DNA of 64,000 bases, from the NCBI GenBank assembly GCA_030425505.1, contig JAUIAB010000006.1, positions 57,825-121,824 on the forward strand, in the 5' to 3' direction. This stretch comes from Bacteroidia bacterium (GTDB lineage: Bacteria > Bacteroidota > Bacteroidia > Cytophagales > Flammeovirgaceae). A program made the position numbers and the translations under genes. This document shows, piece after piece, positions 15,529 to 24,417 of this stretch (position 1 is its first letter; every line of letters begins with the position of its first letter). The notes under the pieces were generated by a model, which saw only the letters and a list, made by a program, of their open reading frames with translations, had not been told where the DNA came from and did not search any database.

Positions 15529-18414
15529 TTAAGATTCTAGTTCGTATTCTTCTATTGGAGTGCAGCTACAGATAAGGTTTCTATCGCCGTAAGCACTATC
15601 AACTCTACCTACTGAAGGCCAAAACTTTTTTGTTTTTAAACATTCAAGAGGGAAAGCTGCTTTTTCTCTTGAATAGGGGAGTTCCCAAGTATCAGTAGAT
15701 ACTGTTTTTATAGTATGAGGAGCATTTTTTAAGGTATTATTATCTTTTGGGTATATGCCTGATTTTATTTCTTCTATCTCTTTCCTAATGGTTATTAGTG
15801 CCTCTGCAAATAAATCTATTTCACTTTTCGTCTCACTTTCAGTGGGCTCAATCATGAGTGTTCCTGCTACAGGAAATGATACAGTTGGTGCATGAAACCC
15901 ATAATCCATGAGCCTTTTGGCGATATCTTCTACTTCTACTCCATATTTCTTGAACTCTCTACAGTCGATTATAAACTCATGCGCACACCTTCCATTTTTC
16001 CCTTGGTATAGTATGGAGTAATGCTCAGATAGTATTTCCATTAAGTAGTTAGCATTTAAAATTGCTTGCTTTGTAGCATTGGTTAGTTCATCAGATCCCA
16101 TCATTGCTATGTAGGCATATGATATACTCAAAATGCTGGCACTGCTCCATGGGGCAGCGGCTACAGATCCTACATTGAGATCTTTATCCATCTTGGTGTA
16201 GAAGTGCTTGGGTAGAAACTGTGCAAGCTCTTGGGTAACACCTATTGGTCCCATTCCAGGTCCTCCACCTCCATGTGGTATGCAAAACGTTTTATGTAGG
16301 TTTAGGTGACATACATCTGCTCCAATTTTTGCTGGGCTTGTTAAGCCAACTTGTGCATTCATATTAGCACCATCCATGTATACTTTCCCTCCAACTTCAT
16401 GGATAGCAGTGCAGACATTTGATATATCCTCTTCAAAAACCCCGTGTGTTGAAGGATAGGTGATCATCAATCCAGCAATCTTTTCTTGGTATTGATTGAT
16501 TTTATTATTTAAATCTTCTAGATCAACATTACCTTTTTCATCGCATTTTACAATCACTACAGTCATGCCAGCCATTACTGCACTTGCTGGGTTTGTCCCA
16601 TGAGCGGAGGAAGGTATTAAGATTATTTTTCTATTATAATCTTTGTTATGTTCATGAAAAGATCTTATTGCCATTAGCCCAGCGTACTCTCCCTGAGCAC
16701 CTGAATTTGGCTGAAAAGAGATTGCACTAAACCCAGTTATCTCGCATAGCCACTCCTCTAAAGTAGAGATCATTCTTTGATATCCCTTAGCTTGTTTTAT
16801 AGGAACAAAAGGATGTATATCCATCCATTGGCTCCATGAAAGCGGAAGCATTTGAGTCGTTGCATTTAGCTTCATAGTACAAGAGCCTAGAGGGATCATT
16901 CCATGTGTAAGCGAAAGGTCTTTATTCTCAAGCCTTTTTATATATCTTAGAAACTCGTGTTCTGTATGGTATTTATTAAATACTTCGTGGGTTAAAAATT
17001 TTGTTTTTCGAACTAGGTTATCTTGTATGTCAAATTCTATTTCTAAGTTTTCCTGAAAAGTAGTATTTACTTTCGTAGAGGTTGAGAGGATTTTTAGAAT
17101 TGTTTCGATATCTTCAGTAGTACATGTTTCATCTAATGAAATACAGATGCTGTTATTTTTAAGGTATCTAAAATTATACCCTAACCTTTCACTTTCCTCT
17201 TTGATTTTTAATACTGTTTCTTCTTCTAGCTCGATGAATAGTGTATCAAAGAATTCTTTGTTTTTTACTTTGATCTCACTATTATCTTCTAAAAGCCCTT
17301 TTAAAAGTGTAGTAAGTCCTTTTATTTGGCTTGCAATATTTCTCAGACCCTTTGAGCCATGGTATATAGCATAGGCTGCTGACATTACAGCTAGTAGCAC
17401 CTGAGCAGTACAAATATTGGAAGTAGCTTTTTCTCTCTTTATATGCTGTTCTCTTGTTTGAAGAGCCATTCTATAGGCTTCGTTTCCATGAGAATCTTTA
17501 GTTATTCCAATTATTCGACCTGGGATTAGTCTTTTATACTCTTCTTTGCACGCAAAAAAAGCGGCATGAGGCCCACCATAACCTAAAGGCACTCCTAATC
17601 GTTGAGAGGAGCCTATTGCTATATCTGCTCCAATTTCTCCAGGAGAAGCATATAGTGTAAGAAACAGTAAATCTGTTCCTATAGTTACTAACACATTATG
17701 AGTATGCGCTTTATCAATCAACTCTCTATAATCTTCTATTGAGCCAAATGTATTCGGGTATTGTAAATGCATCCCAAATATTTCTTCGGTAAAAGTAGTT
17801 TCCTGGTTTGGATCAAATAGTTGTATCTGTATTTCTAATGGTGTAGCTCTTGTCTGAAGAACATCTATTACCTGTGGATGTGTTGTTTCTGCTACTAGAT
17901 AAGTTTTGACATTTTTGTTTTTTCTACTGCTGTAGTTATATAGAAGGGTCATTGCTTCTGCAGCTGCAGTTGCTTCATCGAGTAAGGATGCGTTGGCTAT
18001 TGGTAGCCCAGTAAGGTCAGATACTAAGGTTTGAAAGTTGATAAGCATTTCAAGCCTCCCCTGAGCTATTTCTGCTTGGTAGGGTGTGTAAGCGGTATAC
18101 CACCCTGGGTTTTCTAGGATATTTCTTTGGATTACTGAGGGCGTAATGCAATTGTAGTATCCTTGCCCTATTAAAGATTTTTTAATTTGATTTTCGTTAG
18201 CGATTTCTTTAAAGTGATTGATGAAATCTTTTTCACTTAGAGGTTTTGGTATATTTAATTTATTATTTAATTGTATTTTTTGAGGTATGGTTTGTTGAAT
18301 AAGCTCGTCTATAGAATTGATATTGAGCTTGTTAAGCATTTCTTCTTGCTCCGTTTTTTCTTCTCCTAAATGTCTTTTTACAAAAGCCTCTTTATTATTT
18401 AATCTTACTTTCAT
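15529..18414 (-). CDS. gcvP: Glycine dehydrogenase (decarboxylating), P-protein
   Basis: The P-protein of the glycine cleavage system decarboxylates glycine with PLP and passes the aminomethyl group to the H-protein lipoate. At 961 residues it is the fused single-chain form, with both halves present. The PLP lysine is in LNLHKTFCIPHGGGGPG (K708), followed by the glycine-rich loop. The N-terminal half has EMLNKLNINSIDEL and the YTPYQAEIAQGRLE region. No gcvT or gcvH is in the window. The gene converges on tuf, and pdxJ lies 42 bp upstream in the same direction. Identification is firm. Confidence 0.97.
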   Translation of the reverse strand: MKVRLNNKEAFVKRHLGEEKTEQEEMLNKLNINSIDELIQQTIPQKIQLNNKLNIPKPLSEKDFINHFKEIANENQIKKSLIGQGYYNCITPSVIQRNILENPGWYTAYTPYQAEIAQGRLEMLINFQTLVSDLTGLPIANASLLDEATAAAEAMTLLYNYSSRKNKNVKTYLVAETTHPQVIDVLQTRATPLEIQIQLFDPNQETTFTEEIFGMHLQYPNTFGSIEDYRELIDKAHTHNVLVTIGTDLLFLTLYASPGEIGADIAIGSSQRLGVPLGYGGPHAAFFACKEEYKRLIPGRIIGITKDSHGNEAYRMALQTREQHIKREKATSNICTAQVLLAVMSAAYAIYHGSKGLRNIASQIKGLTTLLKGLLEDNSEIKVKNKEFFDTLFIELEEETVLKIKEESERLGYNFRYLKNNSICISLDETCTTEDIETILKILSTSTKVNTTFQENLEIEFDIQDNLVRKTKFLTHEVFNKYHTEHEFLRYIKRLENKDLSLTHGMIPLGSCTMKLNATTQMLPLSWSQWMDIHPFVPIKQAKGYQRMISTLEEWLCEITGFSAISFQPNSGAQGEYAGLMAIRSFHEHNKDYNRKIILIPSSAHGTNPASAVMAGMTVVIVKCDEKGNVDLEDLNNKINQYQEKIAGLMITYPSTHGVFEEDISNVCTAIHEVGGKVYMDGANMNAQVGLTSPAKIGADVCHLNLHKTFCIPHGGGGPGMGPIGVTQELAQFLPKHFYTKMDKDLNVGSVAAAPWSSASILSISYAYIAMMGSDELTNATKQAILNANYLMEILSEHYSILYQGKNGRCAHEFIIDCREFKKYGVEVEDIAKRLMDYGFHAPTVSFPVAGTLMIEPTESETKSEIDLFAEALITIRKEIEEIKSGIYPKDNNTLKNAPHTIKTVSTDTWELPYSREKAAFPLECLKTKKFWPSVGRVDSAYGDRNLICSCTPIEEYELES

Positions 18415-18456
18415 CGTTTTATGAACTGATTGTTCAATTGGTAAGGTTTAACAATT

Positions 18457-19173
18457 TTATTGTAATTGGCGAATATACAACTGAATAGTATTTTCTAAGC
18501 CATAGTAAAGAGCATCACATATTAAAGCATGCCCAATAGAAACTTCTTTGAGCTTTTTTATTTCACTTTTAAAGTATTTTAGATTTTCAAGATTGAGATC
18601 GTGACCTGCATTAACCTCTAAGTTGAGTTTATTAGCTATTTCAGCAGATTGTATATATGGAGAAATTGCAGTTTTTCTGCTCTTAGCATATGAAGTTGCA
18701 TAACTTTCTGTGTAAAGTTCTATTCTATCCGTATGCGTTTCTGCAGCACCTTCAATAAATTTATTTTCTGGATCAACAAAAATAGAAGTTCGAATTCCCA
18801 GGTTTTTGAATTCATTGATGATGTCTCTAAGATAGTTTTTATGTTTTATTGTATCCCATCCTTGGTTAGATGTTATGGCATCCTCAGCGTCTGGTACTAA
18901 GGTGACTTGTGTTGGCTTTACTTTTTTAACCATTTCAACAAAGTCTTTTTTTGGGTTACCCTCTATGTTGAATTCTGTTTTTACAACTTCTGCTAGTTGA
19001 TACACGTCATCGTATTTTATGTGTCTTTGATCTGGTCTTGGATGCACTGTGATTCCATGCGCTCCAAATCTCTCACAATCTATAGCAACTTGAAGTATAT
19101 CAGGGTTGTTCCCACCCCTAGCATTTCTGATAGTGGCAAATTTGTTTATGTTGACGCTTAGTTTTGTATTCAA
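18457..19173 (-). CDS. pdxJ: Pyridoxine 5'-phosphate synthase
   Basis: PdxJ condenses 1-deoxyxylulose 5-phosphate with aminoacetone 3-phosphate in DXP-dependent vitamin B6 synthesis. Family motifs are TKLSVNINKFATIRNARGG, ITVHPRPDQRHI, TLVPD and the ELYTESYA and VNAGHDLN segments. No ATG lies near the N-terminus. I chose the TTG at 19173 because it gives MNTKLSVNIN and 238 residues, the usual form; a TTG at 19209 would add 12 residues. It precedes gcvP, itself a PLP enzyme, though this may be chance. Divergent from the yqeY gene. Confidence 0.94.
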   Translation of the reverse strand: MNTKLSVNINKFATIRNARGGNNPDILQVAIDCERFGAHGITVHPRPDQRHIKYDDVYQLAEVVKTEFNIEGNPKKDFVEMVKKVKPTQVTLVPDAEDAITSNQGWDTIKHKNYLRDIINEFKNLGIRTSIFVDPENKFIEGAAETHTDRIELYTESYATSYAKSRKTAISPYIQSAEIANKLNLEVNAGHDLNLENLKYFKSEIKKLKEVSIGHALICDALYYGLENTIQLYIRQLQ

Positions 19174-19260
19174 TTCAGTACTTATTATGTGTATGGTTTT
19201 ATTATGCAATTTTACAAATGAATATTGTTGTTTTTAGCTATTTAACTTTAATGTCTTTTG

Positions 19261-19268
19261 TAAATTTG
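19261..19268 (+). promoter_or_regulatory. Possible -7 box (TAAATTTG) for yqeY-amidotransferase
   Basis: TAAATTTG fits TAnnTTTG and lies 62 bp before the yqeY start. No TTTG was found at the ideal distance upstream, so this is a partial match. Confidence 0.4.
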
Positions 19269-19330
19269 TTAAAACTATTTTAAGTAGTTTTAAAAGTTAC
19301 TGTAAAATAATTTTTTTAGGAGTTCTAATT

Positions 19331-19783
19331 ATGAGTTTAAAAATAGAGATAGAAGCAGGTATTAAGGAAGCAATGAAAGCAAAAGATAAAGAGAGATTAA
19401 TTGCTTTAAGAAGCATTAAGTCAATGATATTGCTTGCTGAAACGGAGAAAGGAGCATCTTCTGATGGTTTAACGGAGGAGGCAGAGCTTGGTTTATTAAT
19501 GAAAGCTGCAAAGCAAAGAAAGGATTCTATTGAGATTTTTGAGAAGGAAGGGAGAAATGATCTGGCTGAGAAAGAATTGGGAGAGTTGAAGGTTATTGAG
19601 TCCTTTTTACCTGAACAAATTAGTGATGAAGAGTTGTCCAAAAAGATAAAGAGTGTAATAGATAAAGTTGGGGCAGAAACTATTAGAGATATGGGAAAGG
19701 TTATGGGTATTGCTAATAAAGAGCTTTCAGGTAGAGCAGAGTCAAAACGAATAGCTGAAGAGGTAAAAAGAGCACTTAGCTAA
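19331..19783 (+). CDS. YqeY/GatB-tail domain protein
   Basis: A 150-residue, mostly helical cytosolic protein matching the YqeY family, whose fold resembles the tRNA-binding tail of GatB. The signatures are the N-terminal AMKAKDKERLIALRSIKSMI, the central RKDSIEIFEKEGRNDLAEKE and the C-terminal GMGKVM-like DMGKVMGIANKELSGRAE. A role in tRNA-dependent amidation or tRNA binding is often assumed but not proven. The start is an ATG preceded by an AGGAG-like stretch (TTAGGAGTTCTAATT), a rare near-Shine-Dalgarno here. The amidotransferase gene follows after 10 bp. Confidence 0.93.
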   Translation: MSLKIEIEAGIKEAMKAKDKERLIALRSIKSMILLAETEKGASSDGLTEEAELGLLMKAAKQRKDSIEIFEKEGRNDLAEKELGELKVIESFLPEQISDEELSKKIKSVIDKVGAETIRDMGKVMGIANKELSGRAESKRIAEEVKRALS

Positions 19784-19793
19784 GGTTATTGCT

Positions 19794-20372
19794 TTGGTTT
19801 TGCTTATTGATAATTATGATTCTTTTACTTTTAACCTAAAAGATTTTTTTTTTCAATGTGGAGTTCATGTAGAAGTTAAAAGATCTGAGAATTTTCTTTT
19901 TCTTCTCGAGGAAAGAAAGTGGGATGGAGTTGTTATTTCCCCTGGACCTGGTCATCCATCTCAGTATCCTCATTTATATAGATTACTAGATTATGTGTTT
20001 TCACTTCCTGAGCAAATACCTGTTTTGGGTATCTGCTTAGGGCATCAGGTTTTAGCAAACTATTTTGGGGCTACCATTTCTTATGGGTTAAAACCTATGC
20101 ATGGAAAGTTATCTAGTATTAGTACCTGCCATGATTTTATTTTCAATGACTTGCCGAAATCATTTGATGTTGTAAGATACCACTCTTTAGTAGTAACAAA
20201 TAAACCTACAGATCTTGAGGTTATTGCTAGTTCAAAAGAAAATGAAATCATGGCTATTAGGCACAAAGAAAAGCCTATCAGGGGGATTCAATTTCACCCT
20301 GAAGCTCATCTAACCCAGCATGGCTTGAAAATTATCAAGAATTGGTTACAGCACTATAGTATTGTTGTTTAA
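19794..20372 (+). CDS. Anthranilate/aminodeoxychorismate synthase glutamine amidotransferase subunit
   Basis: A class I glutamine amidotransferase (192 residues) that supplies ammonia to chorismate for tryptophan (TrpG) or folate (PabA) synthesis. The catalytic triad is visible: Cys81 in GICLGHQ, His168 and Glu170 in FHPEA; SPGPGHP is the oxyanion loop. The start is TTG at 19794 (MVLLIDNYDSFTFNL, the family N-terminus). There is no TrpE or PabB next to it, so sequence alone cannot say which pathway it serves; one subunit may serve both. Probably co-transcribed with yqeY. It converges on oxyR with a 5-bp gap. Confidence 0.92.
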   Translation: MVLLIDNYDSFTFNLKDFFFQCGVHVEVKRSENFLFLLEERKWDGVVISPGPGHPSQYPHLYRLLDYVFSLPEQIPVLGICLGHQVLANYFGATISYGLKPMHGKLSSISTCHDFIFNDLPKSFDVVRYHSLVVTNKPTDLEVIASSKENEIMAIRHKEKPIRGIQFHPEAHLTQHGLKIIKNWLQHYSIVV

Positions 20373-20377
20373 CTTAT

Positions 20378-21298
20378 TTACTTCCAGTTGATTATTGTTG
20401 TATCACTTTCCTCAGATAATAGCTCTTTTGGCAAGGTTTTCAATATTGAATCTTTGAGGTTATCTAACACTTTGTGCCTAACAAACCCATAGTGATAAAC
20501 CATACTAACTAATCTAGCTGGATGAGGTAATTCAAACCTTTTTATATAGTTTCTGTCTTCTTCTTTAATTGACAGCTCAGGGATTAAGCTATACCCAAGA
20601 TTATTTTTAACCATTCCTTTAAGTGTTTCTATTGAACCTACTTCAAGCCTTGCATTTTTGTTATCAATAGCTGCTTCACCACAAATATTTAGTATTTGAT
20701 TTCTTAGGCAGTGTCCCTCAGCCATTAGAAGAAGTTTTTGAGAGTCTATTTCTTCTTTCTTAATTGTGCTTTGCGATTTGTTTTCTTTATTATCATAAAG
20801 AACAAAAGGTTCATGGAATAAAGGCTTTTCCTTTAGTTGAAACTCATCTAGCGGTCCTGATAAAATTCCTATATCTAAATAATCGTTATTTAAGTCAGAT
20901 ATTATCTCTTCTGTTTTAAGTTCTTTAATTACTAGTTTAGTTTCTTTATGATGTTCTAAAAACCTTGGAAGAAATAAAGGAATAAGATAAGGTGCTAAAG
21001 TTGGGATGATACCTACTCTGAAAGTACCTTCTACTTTTTCTTTGTTATCAATAATTACTTCTTTTAGTTGCTTTACTTCTCTCAGGACTTGCCTTGCTTT
21101 TGATATAAACTCTGCTCCGACTTTTGTGGGCTTAAGTGGTTGCTTGCGTCTATCAAAAATTATAACACCTGCTTCCAGCTCCAGCTTTTTTACTTGCATT
21201 GTTAGTGTTGGTTGAGTAACAAAGCATTTTTCGGCTGCAGTTACAAAATGGCGACTCTCATCAAGAGCTACAATATACTCTAATTGTTGTATTGTCAT
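20378..21298 (-). CDS. oxyR: LysR-type hydrogen-peroxide sensor OxyR
   Basis: A 306-residue LysR regulator. Residues 1-60 form the winged helix-turn-helix (MTIQQLEYIVALDESRHFVTAAEKCFVTQPTL). The effector domain holds EGHCLRNQILNIC, with Cys197 and Cys206 spaced nine residues apart exactly as the redox pair C199/C208 of Escherichia coli OxyR, in the same GHCLRxQ context. It therefore probably activates catalase or peroxidase genes on oxidation. None of those targets is in the window. LysR proteins are often autoregulated, but no operator was identified. Confidence 0.92.
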   Translation of the reverse strand: MTIQQLEYIVALDESRHFVTAAEKCFVTQPTLTMQVKKLELEAGVIIFDRRKQPLKPTKVGAEFISKARQVLREVKQLKEVIIDNKEKVEGTFRVGIIPTLAPYLIPLFLPRFLEHHKETKLVIKELKTEEIISDLNNDYLDIGILSGPLDEFQLKEKPLFHEPFVLYDNKENKSQSTIKKEEIDSQKLLLMAEGHCLRNQILNICGEAAIDNKNARLEVGSIETLKGMVKNNLGYSLIPELSIKEEDRNYIKRFELPHPARLVSMVYHYGFVRHKVLDNLKDSILKTLPKELLSEESDTTIINWK

Positions 21299-21350
21299 AG
21301 TGGTTGTTCTTTTACTTTTTCCTCAAATAAATATTATACTTCATAAGTAC

Positions 21351-21358
21351 CAAATGTA
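21351..21358 (-). promoter_or_regulatory. Possible -7 box (TACATTTG) of oxyR
   Basis: Leftward TACATTTG fits TAnnTTTG exactly and lies about 53 bp before the oxyR ATG. No clear -33 TTTG partner. Confidence 0.4.
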
Positions 21359-21439
21359 AGCAAGAGGTACAGTAATGGCATATAGATTTTTCTAATTAAA
21401 GAGCTGGTTTTATCAGTAAATAACTTGTTGAAAAAAACA

Positions 21440-22573
21440 TTAATGCTTTAATTCTATGAATTTTTCTTTAAAATTATTTGCTGTAATGCTTAATGAGCTA
21501 GTTGAAATTACTTTTTTTAATTTTTTACCTTTATGAAAGCCCGAATAACACTTTCCTAGAAAAGTCCACTTTGATAAAGTTTGTTTATCTATAAATATAC
21601 TATCTTTTTTTTGAAAGATCAGCCTTTCTCCATCGATAAAAGAGGAATATACTGCTGGAAAGCCTTGATAAATAGTTTTTTTTGATGGATGGTCTGAGAA
21701 AAACTCTTGCCAAAAAATGGTAATATAATTTCCAGCAAGGACTTTATTTATACACTTTTTCTGCTTTATGTATTCATATGGGAACGTGAAGAGTGAGTCA
21801 TTAATATTAAGGGAGAGGACAAGTTCTTGGGCAGTTTTTCCAATTGGTTTTTTTGTACTGTAGCTAGTAGAAGAGTGAATTTGTAATGGAAATAAGTCGA
21901 GTGGTGCAAAAAAGTTCTTTTCGTATTGATATTGAGTGTTTAGAGGCTTTTTAATAATAAGTCCGTGAGGATATGCTTTTTTAAAATTTTTATATGTTAA
22001 AATAAGAAAAGGTATTTTCTCCAGTCTGCAGTTAGCATATTCCCCAACAAGGGCTTTTCCAGTCATTTGTTGCCAGTAGCTTTCTGTATTTTGATCTGCT
22101 AAGATTATATTTCCTTTTCTTACCATTCCTGAAGGAAAAAGAGATACTGTACTTCTTATATTGTTTGTTATTAATTCTCTTTTAAATACATTCAGAGAAC
22201 TAGATAATGGACAGTATGTAATGCTTATGGGAGTAGTTTCTACCCAATCGTTAATTACTTGATGATATTGGATGATGTTTAGAGGGTAAAACTTTTCAGT
22301 GCTATTAATTTCAATGAATATTCCAATTTCAGTTAAGTCACTATAAACTTCATCACTTAGGTTTGGTAAGGGGTTATTTAAAGATGAAAAGCTGTTTTTT
22401 GGAGTATAAATTAACAGCTCATTTAAGTCGATTAAGGTTTTTTCCTTATTAGTTTTCCAAAATTCATGAACTTTTAAGTGGTTCTTTTGAGCATTTATAG
22501 AAAAGATATTAGCCAGTTGAAAGATGAAAATTACTGTAATGTATTTTACTGTATGCTTGGAACTTGAGTGCAT
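21440..22573 (-). CDS. Secreted DUF3179 family protein
   Basis: The ATG at 22573 opens a clear signal peptide (KYITVIFIFQLANIFSINAQ, cleavage likely before QKN); a TTG 27 bp upstream is the alternative. The DUF3179 pattern follows in order: FYPLNIIQYHQVINDWV, PISITYCPLSSSLNVFKR, FPSGMVRKGNIILADQ, and TESYWQQMTGKALVGEY. DUF3179 proteins are uncharacterised. The usual CPLC motif here reads CPLS, so the second cysteine is lost; a CY pair occurs late (FLGKCYSG). Convergent or tandem partners do not explain its role: oxyR lies downstream and the divergent ABC exporter upstream. Confidence 0.85.
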   Translation of the reverse strand: MHSSSKHTVKYITVIFIFQLANIFSINAQKNHLKVHEFWKTNKEKTLIDLNELLIYTPKNSFSSLNNPLPNLSDEVYSDLTEIGIFIEINSTEKFYPLNIIQYHQVINDWVETTPISITYCPLSSSLNVFKRELITNNIRSTVSLFPSGMVRKGNIILADQNTESYWQQMTGKALVGEYANCRLEKIPFLILTYKNFKKAYPHGLIIKKPLNTQYQYEKNFFAPLDLFPLQIHSSTSYSTKKPIGKTAQELVLSLNINDSLFTFPYEYIKQKKCINKVLAGNYITIFWQEFFSDHPSKKTIYQGFPAVYSSFIDGERLIFQKKDSIFIDKQTLSKWTFLGKCYSGFHKGKKLKKVISTSSLSITANNFKEKFIELKH

Positions 22574-22646
22574 CAAAAAATAAATTTTAAATAACTTCAA
22601 TGTTTAATCCGAAAATTTAGCCTATTTTTCTAATAAAGTTTAGTTA

Positions 22647-24410
22647 ATGAATAAAGAGGATAAAAAAAGTGGGGAAATTTTTGACGGCAAAGTTCTTAAA
22701 AGAGTTTTCCAGTTTGTTAAACCTTATATTCTAAAGTTTTATTTCTTGATTTTTCTTACTCTTGGATTAGCTGTGCTAGCTCCACTGAGGCCTTACTTGG
22801 TACAACTAACAATAGATGACCATATACTCAAGTATGATGGGGATGGTTTAGTAAAGATGATAATTCTTCTAGTTGTGCTAGCAGTTTTTCATGGAGTTAT
22901 CCAGTTTGCTCATACATACCTTTCTGGTTGGTTGGGTCAGTATATTATTAAGGATATTAGAGTGAAACTATATGGTCATATTTTGAAGCTGCGACTTAAA
23001 TTTTATGATGATACCCCTATTGGTAGATTGGTAACCAGAGCTATATCAGATATTGAGACTCTTTCACAGATTTTCACTAATGGCCTAGTTGCAATAATTG
23101 GAGACCTTCTTCAGTTGATTTTTATTTTTGGGATGATGTTGTACATCGACTGGAGACTTACTCTTGTTACACTTTCTACTCTCCCAGTTTTATTGTTTGC
23201 AACTTATATTTTTAAAGAAAAAATAAAAAGTGCATTTAATCTTGTTAGAAACGCAGTTTCTAACCTAAATACATTTGTACAGGAACATATAACTGGAATG
23301 AGTGTAGTTCAAATTTTTAATAGTGAAAAGAGGGAACAGAAAAAGTTCGAAGAGATTAATAAGTTACATCTTCAGGCTCATCTTAAAACGGTTTTATATT
23401 ATTCTATTTATTTTCCTGTTGTTGAAATTGTAAGTGCCACGAGCATTGGTCTTTTAATTTGGTATGGGGCTAGAGGTGTACTTCTTAATGACCTTACTAT
23501 TGGTGTATTGATAGCATTTATTATGTATATCTCTCAGTTTTTTAGGCCTATTCGTATGATTGCAGATCGGTTTAATACTTTGCAGCTCGGTATTGTAAGC
23601 TCAGATAGGATCTTAAAGCTTTTAGATGACACCACTTTCCTTCCTAAAGAAGGCAAAAAAAGTATTGATGTTATTTCTGGTGAGGTAGAGTTTAAGAATG
23701 TATGGTTTGCTTATAATGATAATGAATATGTTTTAAAAGATATTAGCTTTTCGGTAGAAGCAAATAAAACTTGTGCTATTGTTGGGGCTACAGGTGCTGG
23801 AAAGTCATCTATAATTAATCTTTTGAATCGCTTTTATGATATTAATAAAGGTCAAATATTAATTGATAATGCCGATATAAGTAAAGTTTCTCTGAAATCA
23901 CTAAGAAAAGATATTGGTGTAGTTCTTCAAGATGTTTTTCTTTTTTCGGACACTATTTTAAATAATATAACTCTTGGAAATGAAAAAATAAGTTTATCTG
24001 AAGTTGAAATAGCTGCAGAACATGTGGGTGCTTTGCCATTTATTCAAAATTTACCTCAAGGGTTTGATTATAATGTTATGGAAAGAGGAGCAACGTTATC
24101 TGTAGGTCAAAGGCAGCTTATATCTTTTGTAAGAGCGATGGTTTATGACCCAAAAATACTAATACTGGATGAAGCTACTTCTTCAGTAGATTCTGAGTTG
24201 GAGGAAATGATACAAAGTGCTATCAAAAAGATGATGAAAGGTCGTACTTCAATAGTTATTGCTCACCGATTAGCAACAATAAAAGATGCAGATAAAATTA
24301 TTGTTTTAGATAAAGGAGAGATCAAAGAAGTTGGCACGCATGAGACTTTGTTAGCGAGAAATGGATATTATGCTAATCTTCATCAAGCCCAGTTTGAAAA
24401 AGCGCTTTAA
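22647..24410 (+). CDS. ABC exporter, fused permease-ATPase (MsbA/MDR-like)
   Basis: A 587-residue half-transporter. Residues 30-310 hold six membrane helices of the type I exporter fold; residues 345-580 hold the ATPase: Walker A GATGAGKSS, Q-loop VLQDVFLFSD, signature LSVGQRQL, Walker B ILILDEATSSVDSE and switch histidine VIAHRLA. It probably works as a homodimer exporting a lipid or drug; the substrate cannot be read from sequence. The gene ends 7 bp from the convergent PorU2-like gene. It stands alone with no partner half-transporter adjacent. Confidence 0.94.
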   Translation: MNKEDKKSGEIFDGKVLKRVFQFVKPYILKFYFLIFLTLGLAVLAPLRPYLVQLTIDDHILKYDGDGLVKMIILLVVLAVFHGVIQFAHTYLSGWLGQYIIKDIRVKLYGHILKLRLKFYDDTPIGRLVTRAISDIETLSQIFTNGLVAIIGDLLQLIFIFGMMLYIDWRLTLVTLSTLPVLLFATYIFKEKIKSAFNLVRNAVSNLNTFVQEHITGMSVVQIFNSEKREQKKFEEINKLHLQAHLKTVLYYSIYFPVVEIVSATSIGLLIWYGARGVLLNDLTIGVLIAFIMYISQFFRPIRMIADRFNTLQLGIVSSDRILKLLDDTTFLPKEGKKSIDVISGEVEFKNVWFAYNDNEYVLKDISFSVEANKTCAIVGATGAGKSSIINLLNRFYDINKGQILIDNADISKVSLKSLRKDIGVVLQDVFLFSDTILNNITLGNEKISLSEVEIAAEHVGALPFIQNLPQGFDYNVMERGATLSVGQRQLISFVRAMVYDPKILILDEATSSVDSELEEMIQSAIKKMMKGRTSIVIAHRLATIKDADKIIVLDKGEIKEVGTHETLLARNGYYANLHQAQFEKAL

Positions 24411-24417
24411 AGGCAGC

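Noticed and set aside
24400..24415. AAAGCGCTTT palindrome at the end of the ABC exporter gene
   Set aside because: It has no loop and overlaps the last codons and stop; not a workable terminator.
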